A stretch of 64,000 nt of DNA, taken from contig CM051027.1 in NCBI GenBank assembly GCA_027627225.1, positions 44,888,618-44,952,617 of the forward strand. The letters are read 5' to 3'. Origin of the DNA: Congeria kusceri (Eukaryota; Mollusca; Bivalvia; Myida; Dreissenidae). Of the stretch, positions 23,010 to 34,002 are shown in pieces. Within the stretch, counting starts at the first letter, position 1; each line of letters begins with the position of its first letter. Both the position numbers and the translations under genes were made by a program. The notes under the pieces were generated by a model. That model made no database searches. It was given only the letters and a program-made list of their open reading frames with translations, and had not been told where the DNA came from.

Positions 23010-26000
23010 GTAAAACTGTTCCTTTAAAAAAAAAAATATAACGATATTTTATAATAACGTTTCATCATATATTTTTTCATCATTTAATTTTTTTTATGAA
23101 ATACTATTCGAATTCATTACAAAAGAATCAATTATTTACTTTTTTCATGATCCAAATTTAGAAATTTCCGATTTGAGTGCTGAGTAAGAAAGACTTAAGT
23201 TAAGAGGACTAGCGACCATGGTGACTAAGATACTAATATAGACCTTTGTTACTAAGTCACATCCCAGTTCATTGGGAACTAGTAGCCAGCAATTTTGTAC
23301 TGTAAAATTAGTAGTCTTATTTATTTACAACTTGCTACGAATTTAGTCTTTTTATATAGGTCTAAATTCATCGGAATGTCTTATAGCGATACTCGGCATC
23401 GGTATTCTCGCGTTATCTCTATTTTCGTGGTAATTGTTTATCTTCGGATTTTCATGCTTAATTGTCAACATCTAACATATTTTTTGTTTTCTTTAAGAAA
23501 ATATTAAGTTATAAATTAATTCATTCGAATTTAAACAAACAATATGATTTGAAACCATAAATATAAATAACTCGTATCAGCGTGCAGCTATCGGTAGCCA
23601 TTAGGGGGTCAGTGTCTACACTTTCGTCTGCTTGAGTAAATATAAATGAAGACTCAAATTATTGTTTTGTTAAAGGTTAAAATCCAACAATTTAAAGTGT
23701 ATTTTTGTTTGTTTATACACTAACAGCAAACTTATTTGAAAACAAATGTTTTACCGCGAGATTACCGATGACGTAATTTTTCAAGATGGCTGCATGGTGC
23801 ATTGAAAAACAGAATAATTTAAGGACAAATACTTTACTTTTAAACAGTATTTCCAGTTGTTATTTTCGTGAAAAGGTTCAATTTATAGCATGTTATTGAA
23901 AGAAAATGTTTTATTAGTTGTTTTTGCTCCAAATTTTTAAGTACCGCGAGAATACAGATGAACAGTATATAGCCGAAAGACCATTTATGTGGTGGAAAGT
24001 TGAAAATTTCATTAATCCCAATAATTTACTAGAATGAAGTTATTAATCGATGTACTTTACATAAACAAAACTTCAACTGCTTTACATGTGCTGTTATTTA
24101 CCTAATATGTGCATTTTATTCCGATTTAAACTTATGTATAAAACTTACGTGTGTAGAAATTCCCAAAATGGCAGCCTCGTTTAGCACTTAAACCAATCAG
24201 AGTGAGGCTGTCCTGATCTTGACCAATAGAATGATGTAATACTTCTACAGCCTAGCAGAATATCGATGAAAGTTTACACAGTGGAGGACAGCGAGATTAG
24301 TTTAAAAATGCAATAGTGTGTAGGTTTAAATTGCTCAGGCATGCAAAATGAAAGTTTGATCATACAAATATTTATAGAACATTAATTAGGAATGATTTAT
24401 CTGTCCAGGTATTTAACTTTTATTGCAATCCATTCATAATAACTATTTTGAGGCGTGAAAGTTGCGATCAAAATCTTGTCGGAAGAATATAGACAAAGAT
24501 GGAAAACTTTCCACCACAGAAATGGTCCTTCCCCAGTTATTGGCTGAAGCGAATATTGCCCATATAAAAAAGTAGCTCTATATTCGCCCAGTGCTAACAA
24601 GCAATGCTATAAAATTAGCTACTAAGGCTCTGCTTGATGAATATGTAAAACAACAATTTTTATAACAAAACATATTTAGCTCCATATTTATTAAACACAA
24701 CAAATTGATATAGCAAATAGGATTTACCCCGGTAAAGGCGGCTACTGACAGTCTACAATAACTTGCAATAATAAAGTTCATTGACATATTACATATTGAA
24801 GCATTATGAAATAAGATGGCTGTGTTTCTATAAACATTTAATAAACATACAATTTTATAATAATAAATGTTATCCTTTATAGCTTTCGTTGGGCGCCGTA
24901 AAATGTTCGTAGTAAAATCAATATGAATGAAATGTTCATTATGTACTGTTACTCACATTCCATTTTGATTGAACTTTGAAGTGTGTGATTTTGTAAGCAT
25001 GAGTTTAAATCCTTATATTCCTACTGGAACCATAAATGTATTAAAAAAATATTTTTCTCTTTTATATGATTATTTGTTCTATTTTCCATCAATATATTGT
25101 TGCTACTTGAAAAATATATTCAAAAAGATAAAAAATTTCTTGTTTAAACGTGGTAAAGTTTAGATTACAATACAATGCTGTTCATTAGAATTTCTGCAGA
25201 TAGGACATCAGTCATTAGGCACATTTAAACAGAACAGTGGAAGTATATATGTATTCAGTGTAACATGTTACGATCATGTAATGCATAAAATGTAACAGTT
25301 ATTTGACTGCAGCAATAATAAAAGAGTACACACTCGATAGTAAATTCTCTCAACGTTTATTTGAAACAGTTGCCACCTAATGAGTTTGTGACGCTGGTCA
25401 AATATTATTGGTCTACTAGTACTTATTTATATGGACAGTATTATATTTGACATCTAACAACTAAGTGACAATTATAACACAGTTTCGAAACTTTAATCCT
25501 CTGAAAACCCTTTATTTTGCATTGAAATGTGCATACCTAGTCCTCAGTCTCCACAGTAAACTATGTGTTATATCCCTCTCACAAGATAGTCTGATATCAC
25601 ATTCATTACACCACTGTAATTGTCATTTATAACAAAAAATGCAGCTTTGATCAGAATTCATCACTAAATGTATTATCTGAAAGAAATGATAAAACATACT
25701 TTGTTCCTTTATTAATAAATCATCTGTTTGACTATTATTTTATATGTTTTTGTTTTAGGAACTCGCAGATTTACGAAAGGCAGGCTTGAAAAATTTCAAG
25801 AATATTAATGTAGATGAACAAAATATACTAGTATGGCAGGGTCTTGTTGTACCAGTGAGTATCATGATTTCTGTTGTTGAATGTTCTTATTTCATATGGA
25901 TTATATTAATGTCATGGTCATTACCTACCTGTGTATAAAAATGTAATCAGCAGGTGGTTTTAATGGTGTTAAACGAATAAAAAATCTGTCAATAAACAAT

Positions 26001-29000
26001 TTCTAAAGTAGCATATATGTACAGATGTGTACCGTATATGTTCTATGTTTTCGGACACGCTATGTTATTGGACACCCTCTAAATTGGCCAAAATAAATAT
26101 TTTTTGTGTCGCTATGTTTTCGGTCACTTTCAGAAAAGGAATTAAATTGAGATCTATGTTTTCAGAAAGATGCTAATTATAATTTAATGTTTCCCAGGTA
26201 GCGACAGTTGTTTTCACAAGCTTCTAATGCCCTATTGTCTGTCCATTTAACCTTGTGAAGTGTTTGCTGAACCATGCATGCCAATTTTAAAGTTGTATAA
26301 TGGCTTCAATATACAACAACGTGTCATAAATAAACAAGTTGTATAATGGCTTCAATATACAATAACTTGTCATAAAATAACAAGATGTAAAATGGCATCA
26401 ATATACAATAACATGTCAAAGGTTCACGCTTCCGGGAATAAACGAGAACCATCATCGAAGACAAGTAATGAGTTCGTAGTTGTAATTGCGAGTTTTATGA
26501 CAATATTGCAGATACTGTGTTTTCGGACAGATTTGGAATACTAATTTTTTGTGACTCTAAATATTGGAACATTGACAAAAAAAATTATTTTTAAGTGTAC
26601 GAATCGGTACTTGTGGCTTCAACCTATTGAATAATTTTTGAATACTTTGTTACAACTAGTTGTTTATGATATCATGTGGATAATAAGTATATGGTTTTGT
26701 TTTGTCAAGGGAACACAGAGTACCCAGTAAACAACATTTCAGCATACTCTGAGATATGGAATAATAACACCTGGGTCAATTTGATGTACAAACCAATATT
26801 CCTACTAGTGAGCAGCATGGTAAAGTTATATGAAGTTATTTGTGTGGATGTCGGTATGTTATATCAGTGTGTCCATTAATTGCAGGACTGCGAGGCCTAC
26901 AACAAAGGAGCTTTCAAAATACAGATTGACTTTCCAGCAGAATATCCATTTAAGCCACCAAAAATAACATTTAAAACTAAAATATATCACCCTAATATAG
27001 ATGAAAAAGGTCAGGTTTGCCTGCCAATCATCAGTGCAGAAAACTGGAAACCTGCTACAAAGACCGATCAAGGTAACATCTCAGCATTTTAGTACTTTGC
27101 CTTACAATAATGATTGAATAGTGGTACTGTGTATTGTGTTAAATTATAACAAATTTAGAACAATTGTATGTCCAAAATCCATATCTTCACCTAAAGGAAT
27201 TTATTTATTTACTCGAAATGTCTCAAATTTTCCTCCCAGTATGCATTATTTACATATTTTCCATTTTTTGTCGAGCCCGCCTGCGGTTAGCTTGACTTAG
27301 TTGTCACAATGACGGTTCGGTGTATGTGCGTGCGTCCGATCTTGTTCGGACTGTTACTCCATCATTAATGAGGCAAATGTTCACCAGGTGGAGATGGCGT
27401 GCAAGACCTGTTTTCTAGCTAAAAGGTCAAGGTCACACTTAGAGGTCAAAGGTCTAATATGGGCATAATATAGCTTGTCCGGGCTGTTACTTGTTCATTC
27501 ATCTGGCAATTTTAAAATAACTTGCCACTAATGTTCACCATTTGGGGACGGTGTGTTGCGCGCAAGACCTGTGTCCATAGCTCAAAGGTCAAGGTCACAT
27601 TTAGAGGTCAAATGTCAAATATGGGCATAATACAGCTTGTCCAGACTGTAACTTCATCATTCATCAGGGAATTTTAAAATAACTTGCCACAAATGTTCAC
27701 CATGTGGTGACGGTGTGTCACGCGCAAGACCTGTGCCCCTATCTCAAAGGTCAAGGTCACACTCAGAGGTCAAAGGTCAAATATGGGCATATTACAGCTT
27801 GTCCAGACTGTTAATTCATCATTCATTAGGGAATTTAAAAATAACTTGCCACAAATGATTTTCTGTCTGCTTGTGGATGACAAATTTTGATTGTACATAA
27901 AAAAGTACATGTTAATAGAAATTAAAATTTGACAGACCATGATGCCATTCAATATGGGGCACGCTGTTGTTCAGTATTGAACCTGTTGTCAGTGATTGTA
28001 GTGTTGTACTACTTTGCAGTGATACAGTCCCTAATGGCCTTAGTGATGTAATGTTGTACTACATTGCAGTGATACAGTCCCTAGTGGCCTTAGTGATGTA
28101 ATGTTGTTCTACTTTGCAGTGATACAGTCCCTAGTGGCCTTAGTGATGTAATGTTGTACTACATTGCAGTGATACAGTCCCTAGTGGCCTTAGTGATGTA
28201 ATGTTGTTCTACTTTGCAGTGATACAGTCCCTAATGGCCTTAGTGATGTAATGTTGTACTACATTGCAGTGATACAGTCCCTAGTGGCCTTAGTGATGTA
28301 ATGTTGTTCTACTTTGCAGTGATACAGTCCCTAGTGGCCTTAGTGATGTAATGTTGTACTACATTGCAGTGATACAGTCCCTAGTGGCCTTAGTGATGTA
28401 ATGTTGTTCTACTTTGCAGTGATACAGTCCCTAATGGCCTTAGTGATGTAATGTTGTACTACATTGCAGTGATACAGTCCCTAGTGGCCTTAGTGATGTA
28501 ATGTTGTACTACTTTGCAGTGATACAGTCCCTAGTGGCCTTAGTGATGTAATGTTGTTCTACTTTGCAGTGATACAGTCCCTAGAGGCCTTAGTGATGTA
28601 ATGTTGTTCTACTTTGCAGTGATACAGTCCCTAGTGGCCTTAGTGATGTAATGTTGTACTACTTTGCAGTGATACAGTCCCTAGTGGCCTTAGTGATGTA
28701 ATGTTGTACTACTTTGCAGTGATATAGTCCCTAGTGGCCTCAGTGATGTAATGTTGTACTACATTGCAGTGATACAGTCCATAGTGGCCTTAGTGATGTA
28801 ATGTTGTTCTACTTTGCAGTGATACAGTCCCTAGTGGCCTTAGTGATGTACTGTTGTTCTACTTTGCAGTGATACAGTCCCTAGTGGCCTTAGTGATGTA
28901 ATGTTGTACTACATTGCAGTGATACAGTCCCTAGTGGCCTTAGTGATGTAATGTTGTTCTACTTTGCAGTGATACAGTCCCTAGTGGCCTTAGTGAACGA

Positions 29001-29124
29001 CCCGGAGCCTGAACATCCACTGAGGGCAGATCTGGCAGAGGAATTCTCAAAGGACAGGAAGAAATTTATCAAAAATGCACAGGAATTCACTAAAAAACAC
29101 AGTGAAAAGCGACCAACGGATTAA
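22983..29124 (+). CDS. UBE2L3: Ubiquitin-conjugating enzyme E2 L3 (UbcH7) orthologue, four exons
   Basis: The coding segments are 22983..23009, 25759..25854, 26886..27072 and 28970..29124. They join to 465 nt, or 154 residues, exactly the human length. The protein accepts ubiquitin from E1 on its active-site cysteine and passes it to the cysteine of RBR and HECT ligases. The whole length is one UBC fold: N-terminal helix with Arg5, Arg6 and Lys9; Phe63 of the E3-binding loop; HPN at 76-78; Cys86; the WKPA loop at 95-98; and the two C-terminal helices. Pro88 and His119, the residues linked to UbcH7's lack of lysine reactivity, are both kept. Introns are phase 0, 0 and 1 with GT-AG ends. The oddity is the acceptor of exon 4, copied 19 more times upstream. 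Orthology is very secure; UBE2L5/L6-type paralogues are less likely given the near-human sequence. Confidence 0.96.
23010..25758 (+). other. UBE2L3 intron 1 (2.7 kb)
   Basis: AT-rich, GT...AG. It contains an inverted repeat of 23-bp arms (23979..24001 and 24505..24527, 22 of 23 matching, core GACCATTTnTGTGGTGGAAA). It also contains a duplicated TACCGCGAGA motif (near 23753 and 23942) and an ATGACGTAAT CRE-like site near 23769. The acceptor is TTTTTGTTTTAG|GAA. Scattered open frames show no domain. Confidence 0.7.
25759..25854 (+). CDS. UBE2L3: UBE2L3 coding exon 2
   Basis: Thirty-two codons, [20 protein letters not shown] through WQGLVVP, correspond to human residues 10-41 with conservative changes. 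The acceptor TTTTAG and the donor CCA|GTGAGT are both strong. Phase 0 at both ends. Confidence 0.96.
26292..26418. repeat. Three 46-bp tandem repeats in UBE2L3 intron 2
   Basis: Units start at 26292, 26338 and 26384. They share TGTATAATGGCTTCAATATA, AATAACnTGTCATAAA and a trailing AACAAG. The third is the most diverged. Confidence 0.8.
26886..27072 (+). CDS. UBE2L3: UBE2L3 coding exon 3 (catalytic core)
   Basis: Sixty-two codons plus one base cover residues 42-103: [18 protein letters not shown], the HPN motif and the active-site segment [15 protein letters not shown] with Cys86 and Pro88. The acceptor is ATTGCAG|GAC and the donor CAAG|GTAACA. Phase 1 at the 3' end, completed by TG of exon 4 to give Val104. 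Confidence 0.97.
27341..27860. repeat. AGGTCA-rich tandem repeats in UBE2L3 intron 3
   Basis: Three to four units of about 160 bp start CTTGTCC(A/G)G(A/G)CTG and contain AACTTGCCACAAATGTTCAC, GCGCAAGACCTGTG, AAAGGTCAAGGTCACA and AGAGGTCAAAGGTCAAATAT. This is a member of the AGGTCA-dense repeat families also found at 37540 and 62683. Confidence 0.8.
27991..28996 (+). repeat. 50-bp tandem array of the exon-4 splice acceptor
   Basis: Nineteen 50-bp units (28021..28970) run into exon 4 without a break. Each contains TGTAATG (branch-point-like), TGTTGTTCTACTTTGCAG or a close variant (acceptor), and TGATACAGTCCCTAGTGGCC TTAGTGA (the first 27 bases of exon 4). With the partial leading copy there are 20 acceptors, at AG 28018-28019 and every 50 bases to 28968-28969. 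Three spacer variants occur (TACTACATTG, TTCTACTTTG, TACTACTTTG). The five bases AGTGA flank both the leading intron copy (27991..27995) and the exon edge (28992..28996), which suggests microhomology-primed duplication. Confidence 0.98.
28970..29124 (+). CDS. UBE2L3: UBE2L3 coding exon 4 (last)
   Basis: It encodes residues 104-154, [18 protein letters not shown] through [10 protein letters not shown], then TAA at 29122. His119 and the C-terminal helices are here. The first 27 bases are also the exon part of the upstream 50-bp repeats. Only this last copy continues as AACGACCCG (Asn-Asp-Pro) rather than TGTAATG. Selection for the reading frame therefore identifies 28968-28969 as the productive acceptor. 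Confidence 0.96.
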
Positions 29125-29772
29125 TGTTGGCTATTGAAGAATGTTGAAAAGTCGCACAAGCACAGTTCTTGATCAATATTTAGAGTTTGACATTGTAGGG
29201 ATCTAACAAAAGTCGCTTACTGAGAATGGGCATGGATACATATAGTATACTGCAGGATTAATTGTTTACAGTTATAAAATTTTCAATACAGATTAACCAC
29301 CTTCGTATTTATTACCAAGTAATTTACTCTGTTCAGATGTACTAGAATGTGGTCAGCAATGTGGCTTACAGGAGCTTGATCATGAACTACTCAAATGTAC
29401 TGCGCATTGATAATTATACTAAAAATTAAATATGGTTTTTAACTTATAGTTTTATTGTTTGGCAAAACAAAGTAAAAGTGTTGATCATTGTGATTTATCA
29501 AACTATAAATCTGTATGCATTATGCCACTTTTAAAAAAATTAACATGACGAAAGGTTACTGTTCAAGAATGTTTTGTTTGAGTAAAACAGTTGGTTTGTC
29601 ACCAGAGCACAGTTTGGTGTGTGAATGTGTTGGGTATGAGTGAAAGCTTGTTGTTCATGTTGGTTCAAAGTATAGTATAGAAGTTGACAACACTGATACA
29701 TGTACACTCTCGATGTTACTTGCCTGTGTTCTTTATGTGCAAGTGTCGATGTTTTTTTTTTTAAAAACTCAG
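29125..29772 (+). other. UBE2L3 3' UTR / downstream flank
   Basis: Non-coding AT-rich sequence follows the stop codon. A weak ATTAAA poly(A) signal candidate lies at 29425..29430. Stronger AATAAA candidates lie further on at 30532..30537 and 30758..30763, so the SINE at 29773 may be inside the 3' UTR. Confidence 0.5.
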
Positions 29773-30067
29773 CCGGGCCGGCTAGCTCAGTTGGTAGAGC
29801 GCTGGACTACAAATCCGAGGATCGCGGATTCGATTCCCAGCCCAGCCACATAACTTGTGTGGGGATTGGTCATGAAATTAGTTCTACGGCCATTCTCCCC
29901 CTACCTCTGATTCAAGTAGGGCAGTTGTCAGTTACTGGCATAAGTATGTGCACGTAGTACTGGTAAACCAGCTTACCCAGGAAAAGTGTGAGTAGGTTAA
30001 CTGACCACCGTTATATGACTGAAATACTGTTGAATACGGAGAAAAATCCAAACAAACAAATAAACAT
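29773..30067 (+). mobile_element. tRNA-derived SINE with conserved molluscan 3' domain
   Basis: The tRNA-like head spans about 29775..29850, with A box TAGCTCAGTTGG and B box GGATTCGATTCC; the acceptor stem no longer pairs. The body ends in GAGTAGGTTAACTGACC and TATATGACTGAAATACTG, which I associate with the conserved 3' domain of bivalve Meta/V-type SINEs. The tail is CCAAACAAACAAATAAAC. A spurious 85-codon open frame crosses the head. Confidence 0.8.
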
Positions 30068-31261
30068 TTTTTGAAACTCCTTTAATTTCCAAATCTTGAT
30101 TAATCGTACAAAATGCATTTGTGACTGAAGTGTAAAAAAATTATTATGTATTAGAAATATAAACCTCATATAATGAAGGGTCTTTTGAAAAAAAAAAAGT
30201 ACATGTTTGTGCGATATAAAACTCATAAACTAACTGCTTATGTCGAGAACCTTGCTAGCACAGTTAGCAACATGCACGTTCATGTATTATTCATGAAATT
30301 TGTTAGTACTGTCAGTTGTGCTTGGTAGTATGAACACAAGTATAATTTCCGGTTCATTAACGTTTTCCACAATTAGCTACATGTGATAGTAGTTCTTGTA
30401 AAGAAAATGTTACTTTGAATATTGTATATTCACCTTTGATATTGCAAATACATGAATTGTCTGCATGTGTGTGTTGTGGTGTGAATGAAAGCGTCCGTAA
30501 TATAACTTCTTTTGATTGTACTGTTGGTCATAATAAATCTCATGTTAATGATAATTGTTCCCTTGTTTATAGAATGTGAAGGAAGACATACAGATTTAAA
30601 TATGACTCTGCCTTAGAACATCATCACCTAATAGAAAGAGGACAAGTAACCTCATTTTGAAATATTTGTTGTTGTTTGAATTTTGCCTGTTACTGGTATA
30701 TTTTTTTGCTTATTATTATATATCTTTCCCTATACATTGCTTTTTGTGGAATATTGAAATAAAGCACTGCCATGCTTTCATATTAATGAAAACATAAACT
30801 GATGTATCCCGGTACTTAAAACTGGTACACAGCACATTTTAGTGTCAAAATGTCAAATGTGTCAGAAATGTTGTCAAGGGCATATGTATACACATTTGAA
30901 ATCTATATAGACTTTAAATATTACTATAATGCAACATACATTTAATACATTATCAATAATTAATGGTATAGTAGCTATTAAATAGATTCGTAAAAATAAT
31001 TTGGAAGCATTTGGTTGTAAACAACCACTGGTCATTATGCTGTGCTACAAAGAACCATGAACAGCTGGCAAAACAGATATATACTAATCAAAACTCCTAA
31101 CGCATCACATATTCAAAGCTTCTTCTAATACATCAGAAAACTCATGGAAAAAAACAAGAGTGGTCATCATTCTTTTGGACACTGTGACCACTTCTCCTTT
31201 CCATGCGTCGGAGATGCACAGCGGTACTGAATGCAAGAGGGGGACAACCCATTATTGATCT
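30068..31261. other. 3' flank of UBE2L3, no gene seen
   Basis: AT-rich sequence with AATAAA at 30532..30537 and 30758..30763, either of which could end the UBE2L3 transcript. Nothing else is recognised before the element at 31262. Confidence 0.45.
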
Positions 31262-33248
31262 TGTTTTTAGCTCACCTGAGCACAACGTGCTCATGGTGAG
31301 CTTTTAGGATCGCCTTTTGTATGTCGTGCGTTGTCATTCAAAGAACATCTCCTAAACCACTGGGCAGATTTTCATCAAACTTCACAGGAATGATCCTTGG
31401 GTGACCCTCTTTCAAAATTGTTCAAATCGTTCTGGTCCGCTGCATATGTAGGTCACCAGAGCTAAAAATAGATTTAAAAACTGAAAACTTTAAAAATCTC
31501 TGAAACCACAAGGCTTGGAGCTTTTATATTTGATATGTGAAATCCTCTAGTGGTCTTCTACAAAGATTGTTCAAATGATGCCCCTGGGATCAAAACTGGC
31601 CACGCCCCAGGGGTCACATGGTTTATATAGACTTGTATAGCAAAATGACTTGAAAATTATTCTCCTCTGAAACCTCAAGGCCTAGAGGTTTCATATTTGG
31701 TATGTAACATTGTATAGTGGTCCTCTACAAAGATTGTTCAAATGATGCCCCTGGGGTTAAAACTGGCCATACCCCGGGGGTCATACGGTTTATATAGACT
31801 TGAATAGCAAAATGACTTTAAAAATCTTCTCCTCTGAAACCGCAAGGTCCAGAGGTTTCATATTTGGAATGTAACATTGTATAGTGGTCCTCTACAAAGA
31901 TTGTTCAAATGATGCCCCTGGGGTCAAAACTGGCCACACCCCGGGGCTCACATGGTTTATATAGACTTGAATAGCAAAATGACTTTAAAAATCTTCTCCT
32001 CTGAAACCGCAAGGCCTAGAGGTTTCATGTTTGGTATGTAACATTGTATAGTGGTCCTCTACAAAGTTTGTTCAAATTATACCCCTGGGGTCAACACTGG
32101 CCACAGGGGGGGCTCACATGGTTTATATAGGTTTGAATAGAAAAATGACTTTAAAAATCTCTTCTGAAACCGCAAGGCCGAGAGGTTTCATGTTTGGTAT
32201 GTGACATTGTATAGTGGTCCTCTACAAAGATTGTTCAAGTGATGCTCCTGTGGTAAAAACTGGCCATACCCGGGGGTCACATGGTTTATATAGACTTAAA
32301 TAGCAAAATGACTTTAAGAATTTTCTCCTCTGAAAGTTCAAGGCCTAGAGGTTTCATATTTGGTATGCAACATTGTGTACTGGTCTATAAAGTTTGTTCA
32401 AACGATTCCCCTGGGGTCAAAGCTGGGCACACCCCGGGGCTCACATGGTTTATATAGACGTAAATGGCAAAATGATTTTAAAATTCTTCTCTGAAACCAC
32501 AAGGCCCAGAGGTTTCATATTTGGTTACAACATTATATCGAGACCTCGATTGGGATTGCATATGGGGTGGGAGGGGTCAAGGTCACTGTTACCAAAAATA
32601 GAAAAACGGTTTCTGCTCAATATCTTGAGAACACATTGAGATATTTTAATGAAACTTAATACATAAATACATTATATTGAGACCTCGATTGGGATTGCAT
32701 ATCGGGTGGGTGGGGTCAAGGTCACCGTTATTAAATATAGAAAAATGGTTTCCGCTAAATATCTTCAGAACGCATTGAGCTATTTTAATGAAACTTAATA
32801 CATAAGTACCTTATATCGAGACATTGCATATGGGATGGGTGGGGTCAAGGTCACCATTACTGAAAATAGAAAAACGGTTTCCGCACAATAACTTAAGAAA
32901 GCATTTCGATATTTTAATGAAACTTAATACACATATCTTATATTGAGACCTCACATGGGTTTGCTTATGGGGTTGGTGGGGTCAAGGTCACTGTTATTAA
33001 AAGTAGAAAAACGGTTTACGCTCGATAACTTAAGAACGCATTGAGATATTTTAATGAAACTTGATAGGTAGATACCTTATATCGAGACCTTGCTTTACGT
33101 ATGTGGTGAGTGGGGCCAAGGTCACTGTTACTAAAAATAGAAAAACAGTTTTCGCTCAATAACTTGAAAACCTATTGAGATATTTTAATGAAACTTCATA
33201 CATAGATATCAGGTGAGCGACCTAGGGCCATCGTGGCCCTCTTGTTTT
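31262..33248 (+). mobile_element. Hairpin-ended element G, core-1 then core-4 repeats, complete
   Basis: It starts TTGTTTTT then the hairpin AGCTCACCTGAGCAC-loop-GTGCTC..GGTGAGCT (31269..31302). It ends CAGGTGAGCGACCTAGG then GGGCCATCGTGGCCCTCTTG and TTTT. The interior has about seven ~168-bp core-1 units (GACCCCAGGGGCATCA in reverse sense) followed by five ~136-bp core-4 units starting TTATATCGAGACC (32533, 32671, 32811, 32938, 33076) with GGGGTCAAGGTCACTGTTA. Both ends present and two different cores in one element make it the best model copy in the window. No protein is encoded. Confidence 0.8.
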
Positions 33249-33779
33249 ATTATGTCCCTTGTGCACGTTATTGAGCCATACATCATTGCATACTCTGTTC
33301 GGAGCAATTTTACTATTGCAACATGTTTGCATATCTTGTTTTGATTACCTGCAACTGTATGTTACTATTTTGTTATGAATTAAGAGGAGCTTTGGCTATG
33401 TGATGATTTAGGAGTTTTTATTAGTATGTTTGGTATCAGATTTGTGGCATGAAATAAGACACAAATTTTCTTCATTGTCGGGTTGAACATTTGGTAAGAA
33501 AATGGAATTTCAATACACTAAACCATAACCTTAAGATATATGCCCACATTCAGCACTATCAAAGTGGGTTTAATACCGGTACATGAAAACAATGATTCAA
33601 AGAATGCATACTCGGAGAGGTTTTGCATGAAACACAAATGCACAATAAGTCTATGTATATTTGTCATTAATACTAGTTAAAATCCAGATATTGCAGGACT
33701 GAAACATGCATATGATATGCATAACTAGAACTGGTACTGGCTTATTCGACTTCAGATTTTTATACACCCATTTGACAAA

Positions 33780-33995
33780 ATGTTTTGCGCTAAAACCAGG
33801 TCCAAGGTCAAGGTTACAATTCAAGCTCAAAGGTCAGATATATGAAATAAATCCTTAAGAATTTGTCCGAAGCATCCAGCTGGATGGATTTTCTATTAAA
33901 TTTGCAGAAGTAATGAGCATTGTTAGCGTGTCGTGCGCAAGTAACAGATCCCTAGGTCGAAGGTCAAATATAATAAATAAATCCTTAAAGACGAT
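33780..33995. repeat. AGGTCA-rich repeat remnant
   Basis: Two degenerate units contain CCAAGGTCAAGGTTACAATT, CTCAAAGGTCAGATATA, a GGATGGATTTT block with GCAGAAGTAATGAGCATTG, then GGTCGAAGGTCAAATATAAT. It is related to the array at 37540. The flanking 33249..33779 is AT-rich with no recognised feature. Confidence 0.55.
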
Positions 33996-34002
33996 TTCTA
34001 CA

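Noticed and set aside
27991..28996. 50-bp direct repeats as a CRISPR array
   Set aside because: There are no variable spacers; the units are contiguous and contain a eukaryotic splice acceptor and exon start.
29775..29850. Functional tRNA gene
   Set aside because: The internal promoter boxes are good, but the acceptor ends do not pair and a SINE body with a conserved 3' domain and A-rich tail follows.
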